Below, one piece after another: positions 48,894 through 62,243 of a stretch of 64,000 nucleotides of DNA. Location: assembly GCA_963920705.1 (NCBI GenBank), contig OY987237.1:9702601-9766600 (forward strand). The letters are read 5' to 3'. A model generated the notes under the pieces. That model saw only the letters and a list, made by a program, of their open reading frames with translations. It ran no database searches and was not told the origin of the DNA. The stretch is from Odiellus spinosus. Taxonomy: Eukaryota > Arthropoda > Arachnida > Opiliones > Phalangiidae. Position 1 is the stretch's first letter, and the number at the start of each line of letters is the position of its first letter. A program made the translations under genes and the position numbers.

Positions 48894-51800
48894 AAAAGAC
48901 AAAACCAATGTATAATATTTAATTTATTAGACTTATACTTCATGGTTATAACTGGATTAAAATTAGATCAGTATACTCCAGCAGCTTCTTAGATTAATTT
49001 AAAAATATTCCTAAGTTTATCAACGTTGTCAATAACTTCAGATCGAATTCGAAACGTGCTCTAAAAATAGACTCTGAAGTATTTTTTTAAAACTAATTGA
49101 CAGAAGTCTAGACAGTAGTCTTTTGAATTCGTATAGTATGTTTTAAAATCTAGAGCTGCGTGGGATGAAATATAATTGGTTTGCTTTAAAAATAGCGTTT
49201 GTCGCGGCCCTAAATATATTTGGAAAGTTTAGAGTATTGACGCGGTCGAATTAATTTCGTTAAACGGCTTGACAGCAAATTCCTTAATGTGTTGAAACTT
49301 TCGAGATTTTTAAAAATAAGAGACTTGAACTGCTGAGTGTTGCTGAAAGATAGATTTTAGTTTCATATATAACAGCTGCACCATTTTGCTAAAATATATT
49401 TCAAATCGACCCAATTTTTTTTACTATATATATATATATTTTTAATTTAATCTTGGGCGGTACATTGAATATAAGCTTAAATTATAATCAGGCTGTGACT
49501 CTTGAAGATTCTATTAAAGTCTATACCAGGTATATAATTATTGACAGGCATATTTGAAAATAACTTTACATTAATTATTTTAAAATTTTCGTTTATATCT
49601 TTTTTACTGTTTCAAAAAGGCCAGTAACCTTTCCCCCATTGGCAGAATTAGCTAGGCTTCTTTAAGAGCAATAGTAAATTAATCTACAGATGACATACTT
49701 TAATTCGGTTTAAAAATCAATACGTATGGTGATGATTTCATCATACATCCATAACTTATTTAATATATGTATATATATTATGTTTTTTAGAATGCGCTAG
49801 AAATAAGAGTGCAATTATATTTATGCTAAAAGGTACCTTTAAAATAGACCAATTATGAACTCTAGGTTAGGCTTAAATTGAGATTTTTTTAGGTTGAAAA
49901 TTCCTGGAATTTATGAATTATTTGATCATTCTTTCCTAAATATTTGTTAATTTGAAATGCATTCGCTGGAGCGTTTTCAGAAACTAATGCATATTTTATC
50001 ACAAGATATATTCTATTATTAGAAGCTAGCTAATTAGAAAATCAATAATTTACATATTTTGTTGATTGAGCTTGATTTGAAATTGAAAATTTAATTTATA
50101 GTTATCTAAAAATGAATTTTAGTTACATAACTGATGAATAATCATTTTCCTTTAAAGTAGAAAATTTAATTAAATACGCTTCGAAGCTAGCAATCGATGG
50201 CGCAGTTACAGAATTACTGAGTACTAGATGTAATCCACGTTCGATTAAAATATCGCGCTTTGTACGACGACTAATCACTACCATTTTAAATTCACGGAGA
50301 GCGACATTAGAATTTATAATTCTATATGTAACAATGTCTTTCCGTCTGTTTGTCCGACGCTAACGCCAAACGCGACGTCATAAAATTGAATCCAGTTTAA
50401 ACTTCATTGAGGGACTCCATACACTAAAAAGGTTATGCTAATCAAATAATTAACGAAGTTATATTAACGAGAAAATGTCGAACCTTGAACTCGAGATTCT
50501 TCCTCGATCAAAGGTTTGCCCCCTCCCCTTATTAGCTCGATAAAAACCTTGACTTCTCTTTAAGATGTCTAAATGAGTAAAATCTGCATCGGCCCACGCT
50601 TAAACCTTCGGTCATCCATGCTCTTAGTTCTTGCAGGGAAATTTTTATTCGAAATTATTAAGTGACCTTGTCACCGATTTTTGCATTAAACACAAATGGA
50701 ATTTTCGAAATTTTACAACCAAAAGACCCCGACTTTTTACGTCATCAATTATAACCAACAGTTTAATCGGACTTTTTCAGGCACGTGATATGGAACTTGC
50801 CTTCGCGTGCAAATAACTTGAGTAATCACATGTTACTGTCAATCTCATGTTACTGTCTTTCTACGTTGGACATCAATTGGAAAAATTTGAATTTCTAATT
50901 TTTTGGTATTTTACTTTTAAAGTTTCTTAAGGGGATACTAAACTCCAAAAGCAAATCAATTATAATCAATTTTGTCTGTTAATATATGCATAAAAACATT
51001 ATCAAAACTCGTCAAAGGTTTCGTGGTAATTCGCTGTTAATTAAATCAAAGTTGCGAAATTAGACTCGAAGAAATTTCCGATTTATTTGAAATGACGTTG
51101 CTTGAACCGAAAAAGATGTTTGTTAGAAAGCACCATTTTTATACGAAATTTCATTGACATAAGCAAATACGTTTTCTCAAGAATTATTCTAGTATAAAAT
51201 TCTTCTCGACGGATTTAGGCTTAATGAGCCCAGTTTTGCGACTTTGATAATTAACTGTTAATTACAGCGAAACCTTTGGTGAGTTTTGATACGGATTTTA
51301 CGCTACTCAATCGATAAAAAATAACTTCTTATCAGAGTCTAAAATCCCTGTAAAAAGTTAAAAGTATAATCCTTAGAACATGATCGATTAAAATATAGGA
51401 CAGAGTCACTTTAAAAACCTTGAAATAAAAATCTCGTTGCCTTAAAACCATTTCGATCAATGCGCTATTCGATAACACGTTCGGTTGAGGGCATTTTCGT
51501 TACAAACTGCTTCCACTTCGTCCGCCTATATTGGTAAGGGGAAAGGAAACTAGAAAACCAACAGAGAAATTTGAAGATACGTTCACACTACAATGTATAC
51601 CACGGACCTTTAGTCACTCAAGCTTAAAAAGTAAACAAAAATCCACAGAAGCTCCTTTTTCAGATTATTTCATTATTAATACACAATAATTCTAATGAAA
51701 AGGGCATACCGAAGATACAACTATTTTCCTTTACCTTGTTTTAAGCCAATAATCAAAAACACTTCCCTTAACCCTAATTTAGAAAAGTTTTTAAAGATCA

Positions 51801-52210
51801 GCGTAGTTCTGAATAACTCTCTTTTCATATATGGCTGAACTTCCACTGAAGTGATATTTTAATCTCATATTGAATCCTGGCTAAGCATACGTTGAGAGTG
51901 TGTTGATAAGACAGACTGAGAAAAAACAATCAATATAAAAATCACTTGTATCGGCTTCATTCTCCTTTTAAATAATCTAAAGTAGCATTTCTACTTCCTC
52001 AACATTTATTGATGCAAACAATCGAAATTAAACTTTAGAGTATGAACGAGGCTTAGTGGTTGACCGCGGTGTTTGTTCCATACCGAACTATAGTCGTAAT
52101 CATTTCAAGCAAGAACGAATTGAAGCCCCTAAGAACCTTGAAAGATGGCTTTGGCCTTTGTTATCATCCTCGCATACTTTATCGTAATATGTTGTTTGCT
52201 TATTTAGTAG

Positions 52211-52289
52211 CCCCCCCCCCCCCCCTTCTCATCACTGCCAACGTAGATCGACGGAGTAACAACTTCTGATCTATGTTGGCCGTGGTGAG
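52211..52289. repeat. C15 run and adjoining inverted repeat
   Basis: A run of 15 C (52211-52225) precedes CTCATCACTGCCAACGTAGA, which is mirrored with three mismatches by TCTATGTTGGCCGTGGTGAG at 52269-52288. Confidence 0.45.
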
Positions 52290-53568
52290 CTGGATCAATA
52301 ACTAAGTAAACGACGACTTTTAAGATGAAGTAGTCTGCTTCAAGGTTCTCATTGGCTTGTTCTTGGTTCAAGGTTTTAACTCGGGTTTTTATCACGTTCA
52401 ATACTATAGACTCCCATATATCTCTTAAGATTTAGCTTAGAACTGCTTTGGAAAGAATTTATATATCTTTGCAAACATTTGCTGAAAACTCGAAATGACT
52501 TTGACCATAGGTTTGAGGGCATCATCACCCTAGAGGACTTTGAGGGTGTTGACAGACGTTCCTGATATATATAATAATTATATTTTCTCTTTATCTGCTA
52601 CTGAAGGATGCAAGTGTTGGTATAAGAATGGGTTAGAATTCGGGTTGGAAACATTGGGCACTACCAGAAATTAACAAGAGACAAGAAATCAGTAAATATA
52701 CCCAGCTAGTTATATAACCTTTCAAAGATGGGAGCCCGCGTCTTAGGGATTTTGGGTTTATTTCATATTTGGGAAATTTATTAATTTGGCATTTTTGGGT
52801 GCGAGAATTGCAGAAAATGCTTCTCATTTTTATATCCACTCAAACAAGATGTTGTCTTGCTGTCTGGAGTTGGAAAGAAAGACACAATCGCCTGTACATT
52901 TTTTTATGGCGTAGTTGGTCTACTTATTTTACAGAATTGGTTAACCCTAGATCAGAAGCTTTATCGGATTAATACCTAATGTTAAATTTGAAACGAATAA
53001 AAGTAGTGTTGGGAAACATCCGTTAAACAACAGTATACTCCTGTTTCGTTACGTGGGTTTTAAGAAGTTTTCTTGCGATCCAAATATGCATCGGTGAACT
53101 CCTTTGCGTGGTTAATATGGGGGTTTGGTCTTTTGGGAAAGTCTGGAAATGAGAGGGAAGTTTTGTCTTTAACGCTGTTGTAATCCGCGACGCGTATAGT
53201 TTTTGGTTTTTGCTCTGTGACACATTCTCGGAATGTAAATTAATAAGAGAAATATTTGCTAATTAAGGGCCATAATCTCCCTACCTGAGCAGGTTTTGAA
53301 CTTTACCCTTTTGCATTTTGCGTCGTACTACTAAATGTCCTACCATCTGTCAGTATTAAAGCAACAAACTTGAAAAGTTTATGCGAGATTTATGAGTAAG
53401 ATAAGGATTACAAGGTTTATATTTATTTGTTTATATGAAAAGTTTAGCTGAATTCTACCGGAATTTTAAAAATAGGACCAATTTTGACCAAATTAGAAGA
53501 TTTTCCTCATTGGGAAAGCCAACTTCTTTCGTTATTCTATGGGAGAATATTGAAATTAAAAGTAAAAC

Positions 53569-53885
53569 CAAGAATCCATTCAGGTTCCATAAGAATATTG
53601 GAGCATAGCTTTAGCCTCTGGTACCATCCTCCCAAACTTTGTAACAAAAGTTCGTCTGCAATTTTCGCAACATTTGTACGCTTAGATCTTTTTTCGGTCG
53701 GCTCCATTTTTATTACCCAAAATATTATATCAAGGTCGTTAGTGGCGCGGGTTAATAATATAATGTCAGGAGCGATTTTCTTGAAAAATCGATTCGAAGC
53801 GGACGAACTTTTGCTACAAAGTTTGGGAGGATGGTTATTGAATCGCGGCCCTCCCATATTCTTATGGAACCTGAATGGATTCTTG
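53569..53885. mobile_element. CAAGAATCC inverted-repeat element, copy 1
   Basis: The 317-bp element starts CAAGAATCCATTCAGGTTCC and ends with the exact inverse. The 7-mer GTAAAAC is directly repeated outside (53562-53568 and 53886-53892). The long inverted arms include the CCATCCTCCCAAACTTTGTA block. Non-coding: a 190-codon frame running through it is an artefact of the repeat. Confidence 0.85.
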
Positions 53886-53892
53886 GTAAAAC

Positions 53893-54800
53893 CGACTACA
53901 CGCTTACTTAATTCAACTTGTAGACTCAGTTGGCGTTTAACCGGCCCTTCTGTCTTTTATTTCAAGATACATTCTAGCTATAGTGTGACGTCATCACTTA
54001 TATCCCTCACGTTGTTTGTACCCTACTCTGTAAGGTTAAAAAAATGGGTATATTGAACTTTTATGTTTTTCTATAAATAGTGTTCAGATCATTTATAACG
54101 ATGGCGAATATTTGTTTTTTTTTCCTTTTTTTTTACCTCTTTTTCAATGTTCGATTTCTTTCTGTCAGAACCAAAAATTCGGGTTTAATAAATCGCTGAT
54201 ATATCGCCGACTTAAGTCTCTATCTCTCGTGGCTATTATAAAACTCCCCGGTATATTTTTTATTTATTGAATGAAAGCCGTATAAATTTCGTGCTCACCA
54301 ATTGATTTTTGGAAAAATATTAAAAGCCAGTGCAACCACTCGTAAGGAGTTCAAAGATCGGAAAAACGTAATATTTATATTTACCAAGGCTTTTGTAGGA
54401 ATTTTTCTATCAAAAATCGCTTTGATAGAATTTTCAAACCCTGCTTAATAACGTTTCAAATTTAAACCACTTTAATATGATCAAAGTATATCGCTATAAA
54501 CCACTTTAAAAATAATACAGTTTGTTTACTAAACCCAACTTATTTTCCAATAACTAAATAAATGAAGGTAAAAAGTTTAGAAATTTTTGGAAGAGAGAAA
54601 CTATAATATTTTTCTATGATTAGAAATGTGTTCCAGTAAATAAATTCAACTATAATTTTATAATTGGGTAATAAAATCCAGTACAGGCGAATTAATTGGC
54701 AATCAATATTATTGCCTCCCGTTAGTATCAAGGTAAATGTATCTGCCTAAGCTAAATTGAACCCTAATTTGATGATAAGTTCATTATTATTATCACGGAA
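53893..54800. other. No gene seen
   Basis: AT-rich. A short hairpin TTCTATCAAA/TTTGATAGAA lies near 54405-54432. Confidence 0.45.
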
Positions 54801-54804
54801 TAAT

Positions 54805-55127
54805 GTATACAACTAGTAGAAACCAATTTTACGAAGGAAAAACACGTGATTATGTTAAATAAAATGCATTTATTTAAAAAAATTGAGACAGTTTCGAACC
54901 GCGGTTCGTTATTCAATCTGATAAGAGCTAGGTTTTACATTTGCTAATATACTAAATTTAATGACATTTTTTTTTTAAATATTTTTAACCAAATGTAAAA
55001 CCTAGCTCTTATCAGATTGAATAACGAACCGCGGTTCGAAACTGTCTCAATTTTTTTAAATAAATCAATTTTATTTAACATAATCACGTGTTTTTCTTCG
55101 TAAAATTGGTTTCTACTAGTTGTATAC
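54805..55127. mobile_element. Near-perfect 323-bp palindromic element, TAAT flanks
   Basis: Arms 54805-54942 and 54991-55127 start GTATACAACTAGTAGAAACC and differ by only one 1-bp indel and two substitutions over about 138 bp, around a 48-bp AT-rich loop. TAAT is directly repeated at 54801-54804 and 55128-55131, a candidate target duplication. No coding capacity. The high arm identity suggests a young insertion. Confidence 0.85.
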
Positions 55128-55131
55128 TAAT

Positions 55132-56066
55132 TTCATGATTTGACCTAATTCTGCAAATGCCCATTCCCATTATAAATAGTTTAGTTCTTGTAAATCCAAA
55201 GTTTCTAAAAATTAATGGAATAATTTCTAGTTAAGTTCCTTGAAAGGAAATAGTATTCACGCTTGAATTATTTTTTTTATAAACCTTAGATTTGCGAGAA
55301 ATATCATCCATTAGTAATGGATGATTTTCAATTAGGAATTTTCACGGCTAAAAGTCAGATTAAATTCCCCAAGGGTCACGAAAAACCCGTTTTCGCTGTA
55401 TAAACAAAACTTGACTTGGTCAATATTAGCGTTATATGTCCAATAATATATGTGTATGTAATTTTTAAACTTTTGGCAGCGTTTTGGGTGTTAATTAACT
55501 CGCGAATAAACATATTACGAAAATTCGTTTCATTTCTAAAAGTAATTTAGAAAATCAATCTCGCTAATTACTAAAAACTGCGTGCTTTTTCTTCCTCGCG
55601 GCGAAGAAACAAGATTTGAAATTGATTTAAATTATCCATTAGCGCGTGAATTTACGCTCGCAGCCTTTGGTGATGTTTTTTTCTAAGCTTTTTTTGAACG
55701 ATTTCCTTACCCTTTCAGATATATTCTGAAATTCAAGGCTCTTGCAAACCGCTAGGCTTAGTTTTATTTTTAATGGGGGAAGTTGAAAGGTTTTGTTTTA
55801 TGAAAAAAATACTAGATGGCGTTAAAACAAGTCCCTTAAAGGCCTGTCTCCGTGGAAACAAACTTACCCTCCAGGCTTTCTCTTGCCTTTCGACCCAAAG
55901 GGAATTTCAGAATGGAGCCCACTTCCAGTGAAACAGGCACGTGACAGGCAGAAGAAATCCTAGGTCTTTCAATAACTGTTTTCATTTAAATCAAAAATGA
56001 AGTGAAAAAACAAACGGCCATAAAGGGGTTCTTTGAACTAAAAATGTAACTGCCTTTGAACTTATT
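55132..56066. other. No gene seen
   Basis: No exon or bounded repeat recognised. Confidence 0.45.
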
Positions 56067-56256
56067 TTCGTAATCACCATGCCAAAAAACGTAATTAATC
56101 ATTTTTTCATAATTTTTAGACACGTTTTTGTTTTTAAATTAATTTCTAAATTTTGGCAACGTTTCTATAAAAGTAAATATAAATATTCGGACCAATCATA
56201 TTATTTCAGCCTTTAACAGTGCTAGGCTGTGAAGGCTGAAATAATATGATGCTCGT
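56067..56256. mobile_element. GGCATGGTGATT repeat family, copy 3
   Basis: Begins TATTTTCGTAATCACCATGCC, the inverse of the right end of copy 2, and carries TTTTTAGACACGTTTTTG and CAATCATATTATTTCAGCC. The second arm is cut to a short mirrored piece (GGCTGAAATAATATGAT), so this copy is truncated. Confidence 0.65.
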
Positions 56257-58722
56257 ATTCCCTTTAATACCGCCAAATTATCTTTATTTAACGTTGCTCG
56301 TATTCCAAATATGACTTGGATTTCCCAAAACCAACATTTTCTAACTATGGGAAATAAGCTTTATTTTAATAATAAAATAGTTAAATTACTATTTAGTGTG
56401 TCATCTTTTATAAACACACATTTTAATTATTCATTCGCGTCGCTATTAATTAAAATTTAATCTTTAGTAACTGACTAGGAATACGAAATGATTTTTACCC
56501 CTTCACAGAAGCCATACCTCCCCGGTGGCCTTGTCCTAAGCCTACTATTCTTTTGTATTTTCTCTGTCACCTATGCCAAGAGTCTGCGAAACGAAATTAA
56601 TCTTTAACGAGAATTAAGAGATTCCGTAGCCCGGGCGATTTAAGCTTAGCCTCGCAGAAAACAAAGCTTATTTTTGTATTTTCTCGCCGATTTCTTCTTA
56701 ATTTAGAGATCCCTTTCGGACATTTGGTGTACCGTGCGGATAAAGTCTTAGCTCCTCTCGTCAGATTGGATAAACCACTGTATACCAGCCAGCCGGGTTA
56801 TTGTCTTAGGGCTTTTCTAGTTCCGTCGTGTTTGTTTGCTGAAGCGAAAATCCCGTGTTTTATATAGTTTGGCAAACTCAAGTTTTCGTAGCTAAGGGGT
56901 ATCTGCATTATATATAATAAGTCGTATGTATTTCACACTTGTTCATAATTGTTAACCCCTAAAGCCACACTGAGTAATTAGTTTTTGGTTTTGTATATTC
57001 TAGGATCTTGATCCTAAAAAAATCTTAGATCAAAATCTAAATAACTTTGATTTTGAAATTATTTATTACACGTGTCACAAGTAAATCATCCTTCCAAGTT
57101 TATAAGACGACATACTGCGGGTGACGACGAAGTGAGTCCGATTTTTTTCAGTCCATGATTTCGAAATTTGTATACAGAGGTGGCCTGGCCCATTATATTC
57201 TTTCTTCAGTAAATCGGACTCTAAATCGCGACGGTCGGGCGAGACACGCTCTTTCGTTTCGCGAGAGAGAGAGAGAGAGAGGGGAGAGTTGTTTTTCTGC
57301 GATACATTTTCACCCCCGTAAACGTTTAGTAAGTTCAGCGCAATATTAGCACCGCTCCTTATATAGTTCCAATCTCAACCGCTAGAGAGGGCGATTTCGA
57401 ATTTCGTATCTCGACCGTTTAGAGTTTTTGGGCCTTTTTCCTCTCTCATCGGGTGAAAGCTCTGACGACAAAACTTTCAGAACCACATACCAATCCTAAT
57501 ATGCCTTGTTTTAAACTTGAAAAAGACCCCGTGAAAACGACTTTAACACGTGCCAGTACGCGCGAGAATTAGGCCTAACTGTATCAGTATATATTTTTAG
57601 TTATAGCATTTTTTGTTTATCCTCTGAATCTGAAGTATTACGCGTTTCCGATATTCTTGAGTTCTTCGTGGTCCATTATTGACTAATCTCTTGTGTTTAT
57701 TCCGGTACTGGGCGCGGCGTGATAATCAGGAGAGCAGCGCGTATACTTTACAAGCTCAGATACCCAATATACGTTATAACTGAAAATATTTGTCCAATCG
57801 ATTCCGTGGTGTGTGTATTTATGGAGGCTTGATGCGGGCAATATCAATTCTGCCTAGCTGAAGCCCGTGTCGTTTATTTTAAATATTACCTTGCATACTT
57901 TTGTTTAAATGGTAGTTGGCAGATTTTCTTCTCTGTGAGGTTTAATATAATGTATATATTCACCGCATCTCCTCCAGTTACGAAAACACGATTGTACTTT
58001 TTAACAAAAGTACAAAAATTTACTGTTTCTAAAAACATTTTCCCAATATCAATTAACAAAATTTCTGAAGCGGATTAAAACACCACCACGAGGTTAATTA
58101 ACCTCATTAATAAAATGTGTACTTTTTTCAACGGATTTTGAACCTGAACTACATGATATACCACTGTTTAAAATATTCCTTTTATATTATATAATACAAT
58201 ACTTTGACGTTGAAGTAATATTATTACTGCCCTAGATTTATTTGCATACTTCCGGGTTCCGTTATATAAGATGAGGCCAAAAGTTCGTAACTTATTCTGA
58301 AGGAATTTATGGAGTTGATAAAAATTTAATAAGTTATATAACGATGGACTGAAGAAAGGCCTTGGCTAAAAACATCTCGTAAATAAAATAGTTCTATAAA
58401 TACCATTTTATTTTTTCTGTAAAATGAAACATCATATCAACTATATTAATAAAGTTATTATTAACCTTGGTTAAGGTATGCGTCAGTTTAAATTATCTTA
58501 TTAAAAGAGACAATGACATGATATATAGATAAAACTTTAATAAACGTTTAGGACAGTAACTTTTCTCCGTTACTTTTTTTAAAAAGGATCTAAATTTAAG
58601 AGTCTAAGCTATAGTGATGAGGAAATATAAGACCCATTTGCGTAGTAAAACATTCTAGAAGTGTCTCTGAATTGTACAAAAGCCTTGACATACAATTAAA
58701 ATGAGAACCTACCACTAATCAA
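56257..58722. other. No gene seen
   Basis: Contains a (GA)8-type run at 57264-57281 and a copy of the CACGTGCC repeat near 57518-57590. The region around 57.15-57.5 kb is GC-richer but shows no splice-compatible exon. Confidence 0.45.
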
Positions 58723-58728
58723 CAACTT

Positions 58729-59186
58729 TAGGATGACCACTTTTCCTATATTTCCTATTTTTTCCTATATTTTCACCTCCTTCCTATTTTCTCCTATAAT
58801 TTGATGGCAATTCCTATAATCTCCTATATTTCTACTCAAAATTTCTAGTTAAGGGTAAAGTTATAAATCATACTGTCAGCTGTGGCTGTATAAGATTATT
58901 TTAGCTTAACTGTACATTTACCAGGTAAAATAGTCTGTAAAATTCCATACTATTTAAGCAATTGGATCATTAATACCATGTTTAAACCGGTGGCGAGAGT
59001 TGTGATGCAATAATAAACATGGTTCCTACTTTTAATTATTTTCCTATTTTATCATATATTTTACACTTATTTCTTCCTATTTTATCCTATATTTTACATA
59101 AAATTCTTCCTATATTCTCCTATATTTCGCAATGAAATTTCCTAGATTTCCTATATAGGATTTTCAAATTTTCAGTGGTCACCCTG
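58729..59186. mobile_element. CAGGGTGACCAC element made of TCCTATAT motifs
   Basis: Right end GTGGTCACCCTG is the inverse of the left end TAGGATGACCAC with two mismatches. CAACTT is directly repeated outside (58723-58728 and 59187-59192). Much of the 458-bp interior is repeated TCCTATTTT / TCCTATATTT motifs. The CAGGG...CCCTG ends resemble hAT-superfamily ends, but hAT duplications are normally 8 bp, so the assignment is tentative. Confidence 0.65.
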
Positions 59187-59192
59187 CAACTT

Positions 59193-60585
59193 ACTCCAGC
59201 ACACTCTTTGAATTTAGTTCTTGATTATTTCCACGAGCACAATCGTGCATATATTTAATAAAGTCAAAGGTGAAGAGTCTTTTAATTCGTGGGAGGTTTC
59301 TACTTTTAATTGAATTCAAAATCTGAATCTTTTCTAAAAAAATATTTTGTTATAATTCTGAGACATTTTCCGAATGGTATACAGGACCATATTTTATTTT
59401 TAATACATATATCCTCTTCATCCTCTATTCTGTAACAAAAAGTCACGTGTAAATAGTTTATTGTAAATGTTCAATTTTGTGTATCAATCCTCCACAGTTG
59501 TCCCCTTTTGAAGTGAAATAGATTGAGCGTAAGGAGAATTGGGGAAAATGATTTTTGTGACAAGACGTATTCGCTATAATATCGAAATTGGGTCGAAATA
59601 TTATGGCGTTATACGTGTTTTGCCCACTCCATTATCTTAATCAACAGTTGCCCCGTCGCTCTCTCTCTCTCTCTCTCTCTCTGCTTTTGTTTATGTCCAT
59701 TGTGGGAGGGCGGGGCAGGGCACCGCCTAAACTATATCGATACGCTTTGTTATGAACCTTCGCTGATTACGGTTAAGTGTTGGAGGACGAATAGAATTCT
59801 CATCAAAACGATTGTTTTCGATATATAAAGAAGCAGCCATGAAATCATGTCGATTCACAGTTTAAGTTTAAATGAACAATTTGTCAAGAAAAGGCCCAGG
59901 ATAAACTTTAACAGAAAAATGGCTTTAAAATGATTCAAATTACTCGGAAATCTGTCCACAAGTAACAGGTCATTATCGTTAAAATATGTCTTGTTCATTA
60001 TTTGGAAAAATTTATATACATATACAGACCAATATCAAAGACATGGACTAGATTTGGGCCGTGTGAAATTAACATCGCGTCACGTAAAAACAGTTTCGCG
60101 AATTATTTCAGTTTCTAAATATAATTTGGGAGAACAATTTGACAAGGCACGAATCTTCTAAAACATGCGTACTTTAATCTATAAATCAATTCGGAACTGA
60201 TTAAAAATCCGTGATAGTCTCACTTCAATAATTTAAACCAAAATGTCATTTGAAGTAAGACGTACTTGTCTTTTAAATATTCCTAAACGTGGAGAAATGT
60301 CGAGGTTTCAATATTGCAACTTATTATTATAATTAGACAGGTGGCAGGCGACCAACCTAGAAATCTTGTTAGCCTCATGGTGAGAAATTGTTATTAGAAG
60401 AGAAACCTAGCTTATAATTTCTCCGCTCTGGTAATTCGCGAAAGCAAAATAATGATTCTTGTTCCTGGGAAGGACTATATATTCCAACTCGACATTATTA
60501 AGAACGCCCTTTTCCTATAAATATTCCAGTACCGAAGGATCCTTGCCTATTGAATTTAGCGCTCGAAAACGCGTAACATCAATTA
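59193..60585. other. No gene seen; CT microsatellite
   Basis: A (CT)11 run lies at 59660-59681. No coding signal. Confidence 0.5.
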
Positions 60586-60592
60586 TAATGAC

Positions 60593-60933
60593 CAGAAGCC
60601 GATGAAACCCTCCTTTGAAGTCTGTTACTCCCGGGTCTTGTCTATACCCCTCTCTGTATGGGTTAGTTTCAAAAATCGCGATTCGTACGCCTCCTAACGG
60701 TAGATATTTTCGGAGCGGGAGTTCGTCGAGCGAATATCTCTAGCAGCCTTGGAGTTCGTCAAAAAAACTCGGTGGTTTGTGGAGAGAGAGAGAATTTCCA
60801 ATTTTCCGTAGACAGGGGATATGAAGTAGGACCCCTCCGATCTCGCAAAATTGTAAATTTTACCCATACAGAGAGGAGCGCTATATGGAACACTAGAGTA
60901 GTAGACTTCAAAGGAGGGTTTCATCGGCTTCTG
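60593..60933. mobile_element. CAGAAGCC inverted-repeat element, copy 2
   Basis: Ends CAGAAGCCGATGAAACCCTC and its exact inverse enclose 341 bp. The 7-mer TAATGAC is duplicated at 60586-60592 and 60934-60940. The inner part contains a second inverted pair (CCTCTCTGTATGGGT / ACCCATACAGAGAGG). It is cleaner than the 20.6-kb copy, whose right end has A in place of G. Confidence 0.88.
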
Positions 60934-60940
60934 TAATGAC

Positions 60941-62236
60941 ATATATTGCTAGGTAATATTCCGTATTGTACAAATTTGCATAAATAAGCATTGTTTAATA
61001 TAATATATACTATCTTGTTGCGTCTACGTGATATCTTATGCAGTAATAATTACGAGAGTGACTATTATTTATTTTTTGACTATTGTAGTAATTATTTTTA
61101 TGGCGTATGTATTTTTATTGATTTTACGAAACAGCTACTCGAATTTCATTTGAATTTTATGAGAAATGATGAAATGGGGGATTGCGTAACTTTACATAAT
61201 AAGCTTCAAATAAAAGCCCTTTAGATCTTTGAATTCATTTTATCCCAGACGTAATATATACTGTCTGCATGCGTGGAATATTAGATTCGCTTTCGTATAA
61301 GAACTATAACAGTATAAACCAGGTGGATTACGTAAGGATATTTTATATATAAAGCATTATAATATAATGAATTTTCTCTCGTTCACGTAAAAATACGTGA
61401 AAACAAATAATACGTTATATAATATATACCTTTGTTTATGTTCTTGGCCATTTATAGTTAAACTAGATATAACCCGGTAAAGTTTTACAGGGGCCACATA
61501 AAATATTTTTAGGGGCCACCTTTTATTATATACTTATAATCATGGGCTATTCCAAGGGGGAGAAAATGGGCCATTTTTACCTCTTTGGGTCACGTAAAGT
61601 TAGGTTTAAATTTAAAACAAATATTATTAATATTAATCTTTTAACATGGTTTTTGTTCAAAAAATAAAGTTTAAAATTTATATGGAAATTCTAGAGAAAG
61701 TGGAAATTAAAATGTTACGTCAATAGTAGAGGGATTTTCGAGACAGTAGACTATACAGCTAAGGTAGTTGGAAGCTTGGGAAAACTGGGGTTTGTTTCGT
61801 TTGAACTTTTAGAGTCTATTTTTGAGCCTAATCTAGATTGACAAGAGTCAAGCGTTCTTAGTCATACACTCCGTCTCATGCTTTTTTTCTTAGGCTTTTT
61901 GGCTTTGCGCCTATTGACGAATTATAAATATCCATACTTATAAACCTACTTCCAGGGGCTACGGCCATTGGGGTACAAATATAATGATGAATTATCACTA
62001 TAAATGGCGCGCCTGCGCCTCACTATCTCTCGCTCTCGTACTTATCCACGGATTACACCCGTTGCTATGGGAAACGCGTCGAGTCTCGAAGCACGAGGGG
62101 AGAGGTTTAGTCAATCAGAATATGATCAGAATGGGACCTACGATAGCGATATCTCTTAACAGATCGACGCGTAAAGAGTGTAACCCAATGGCGCGCTGCC
62201 CCTGCAAGTTCCTCTTCAATTTGTAATTCGTCTATA
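60941..62236. other. No gene seen
   Basis: AT-rich with a GC-richer island at 62.0-62.2 kb in which GGCGCGCCTGCGCC and GGCGCGCTGCCCCTGC lie in the same orientation about 180 bp apart; an 80-codon chance frame covers it. Nothing coding is supported. Confidence 0.4.
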
Positions 62237-62243
62237 ATTTTAA

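Larger units (their letters stand above)
45335..53560. other. 8-kb gene-free stretch
   Basis: No gene supported on either strand. Holds a G11 run (46130-46140), a copy of the CACGTGCC repeat (48258-48340), a hairpin (48838-48893), and a C15 run next to an inverted repeat (52211-52289). Confidence 0.5.

Noticed and set aside
53484-54056. 190-codon plus-strand frame and 106-codon minus-strand frame
   Set aside because: Both run across the CAAGAATCC inverted-repeat element. The peptide ADELLLQSLGGW recurs on both strands because of the inverted arms; a similar frame appears at the second copy (62372-62584).
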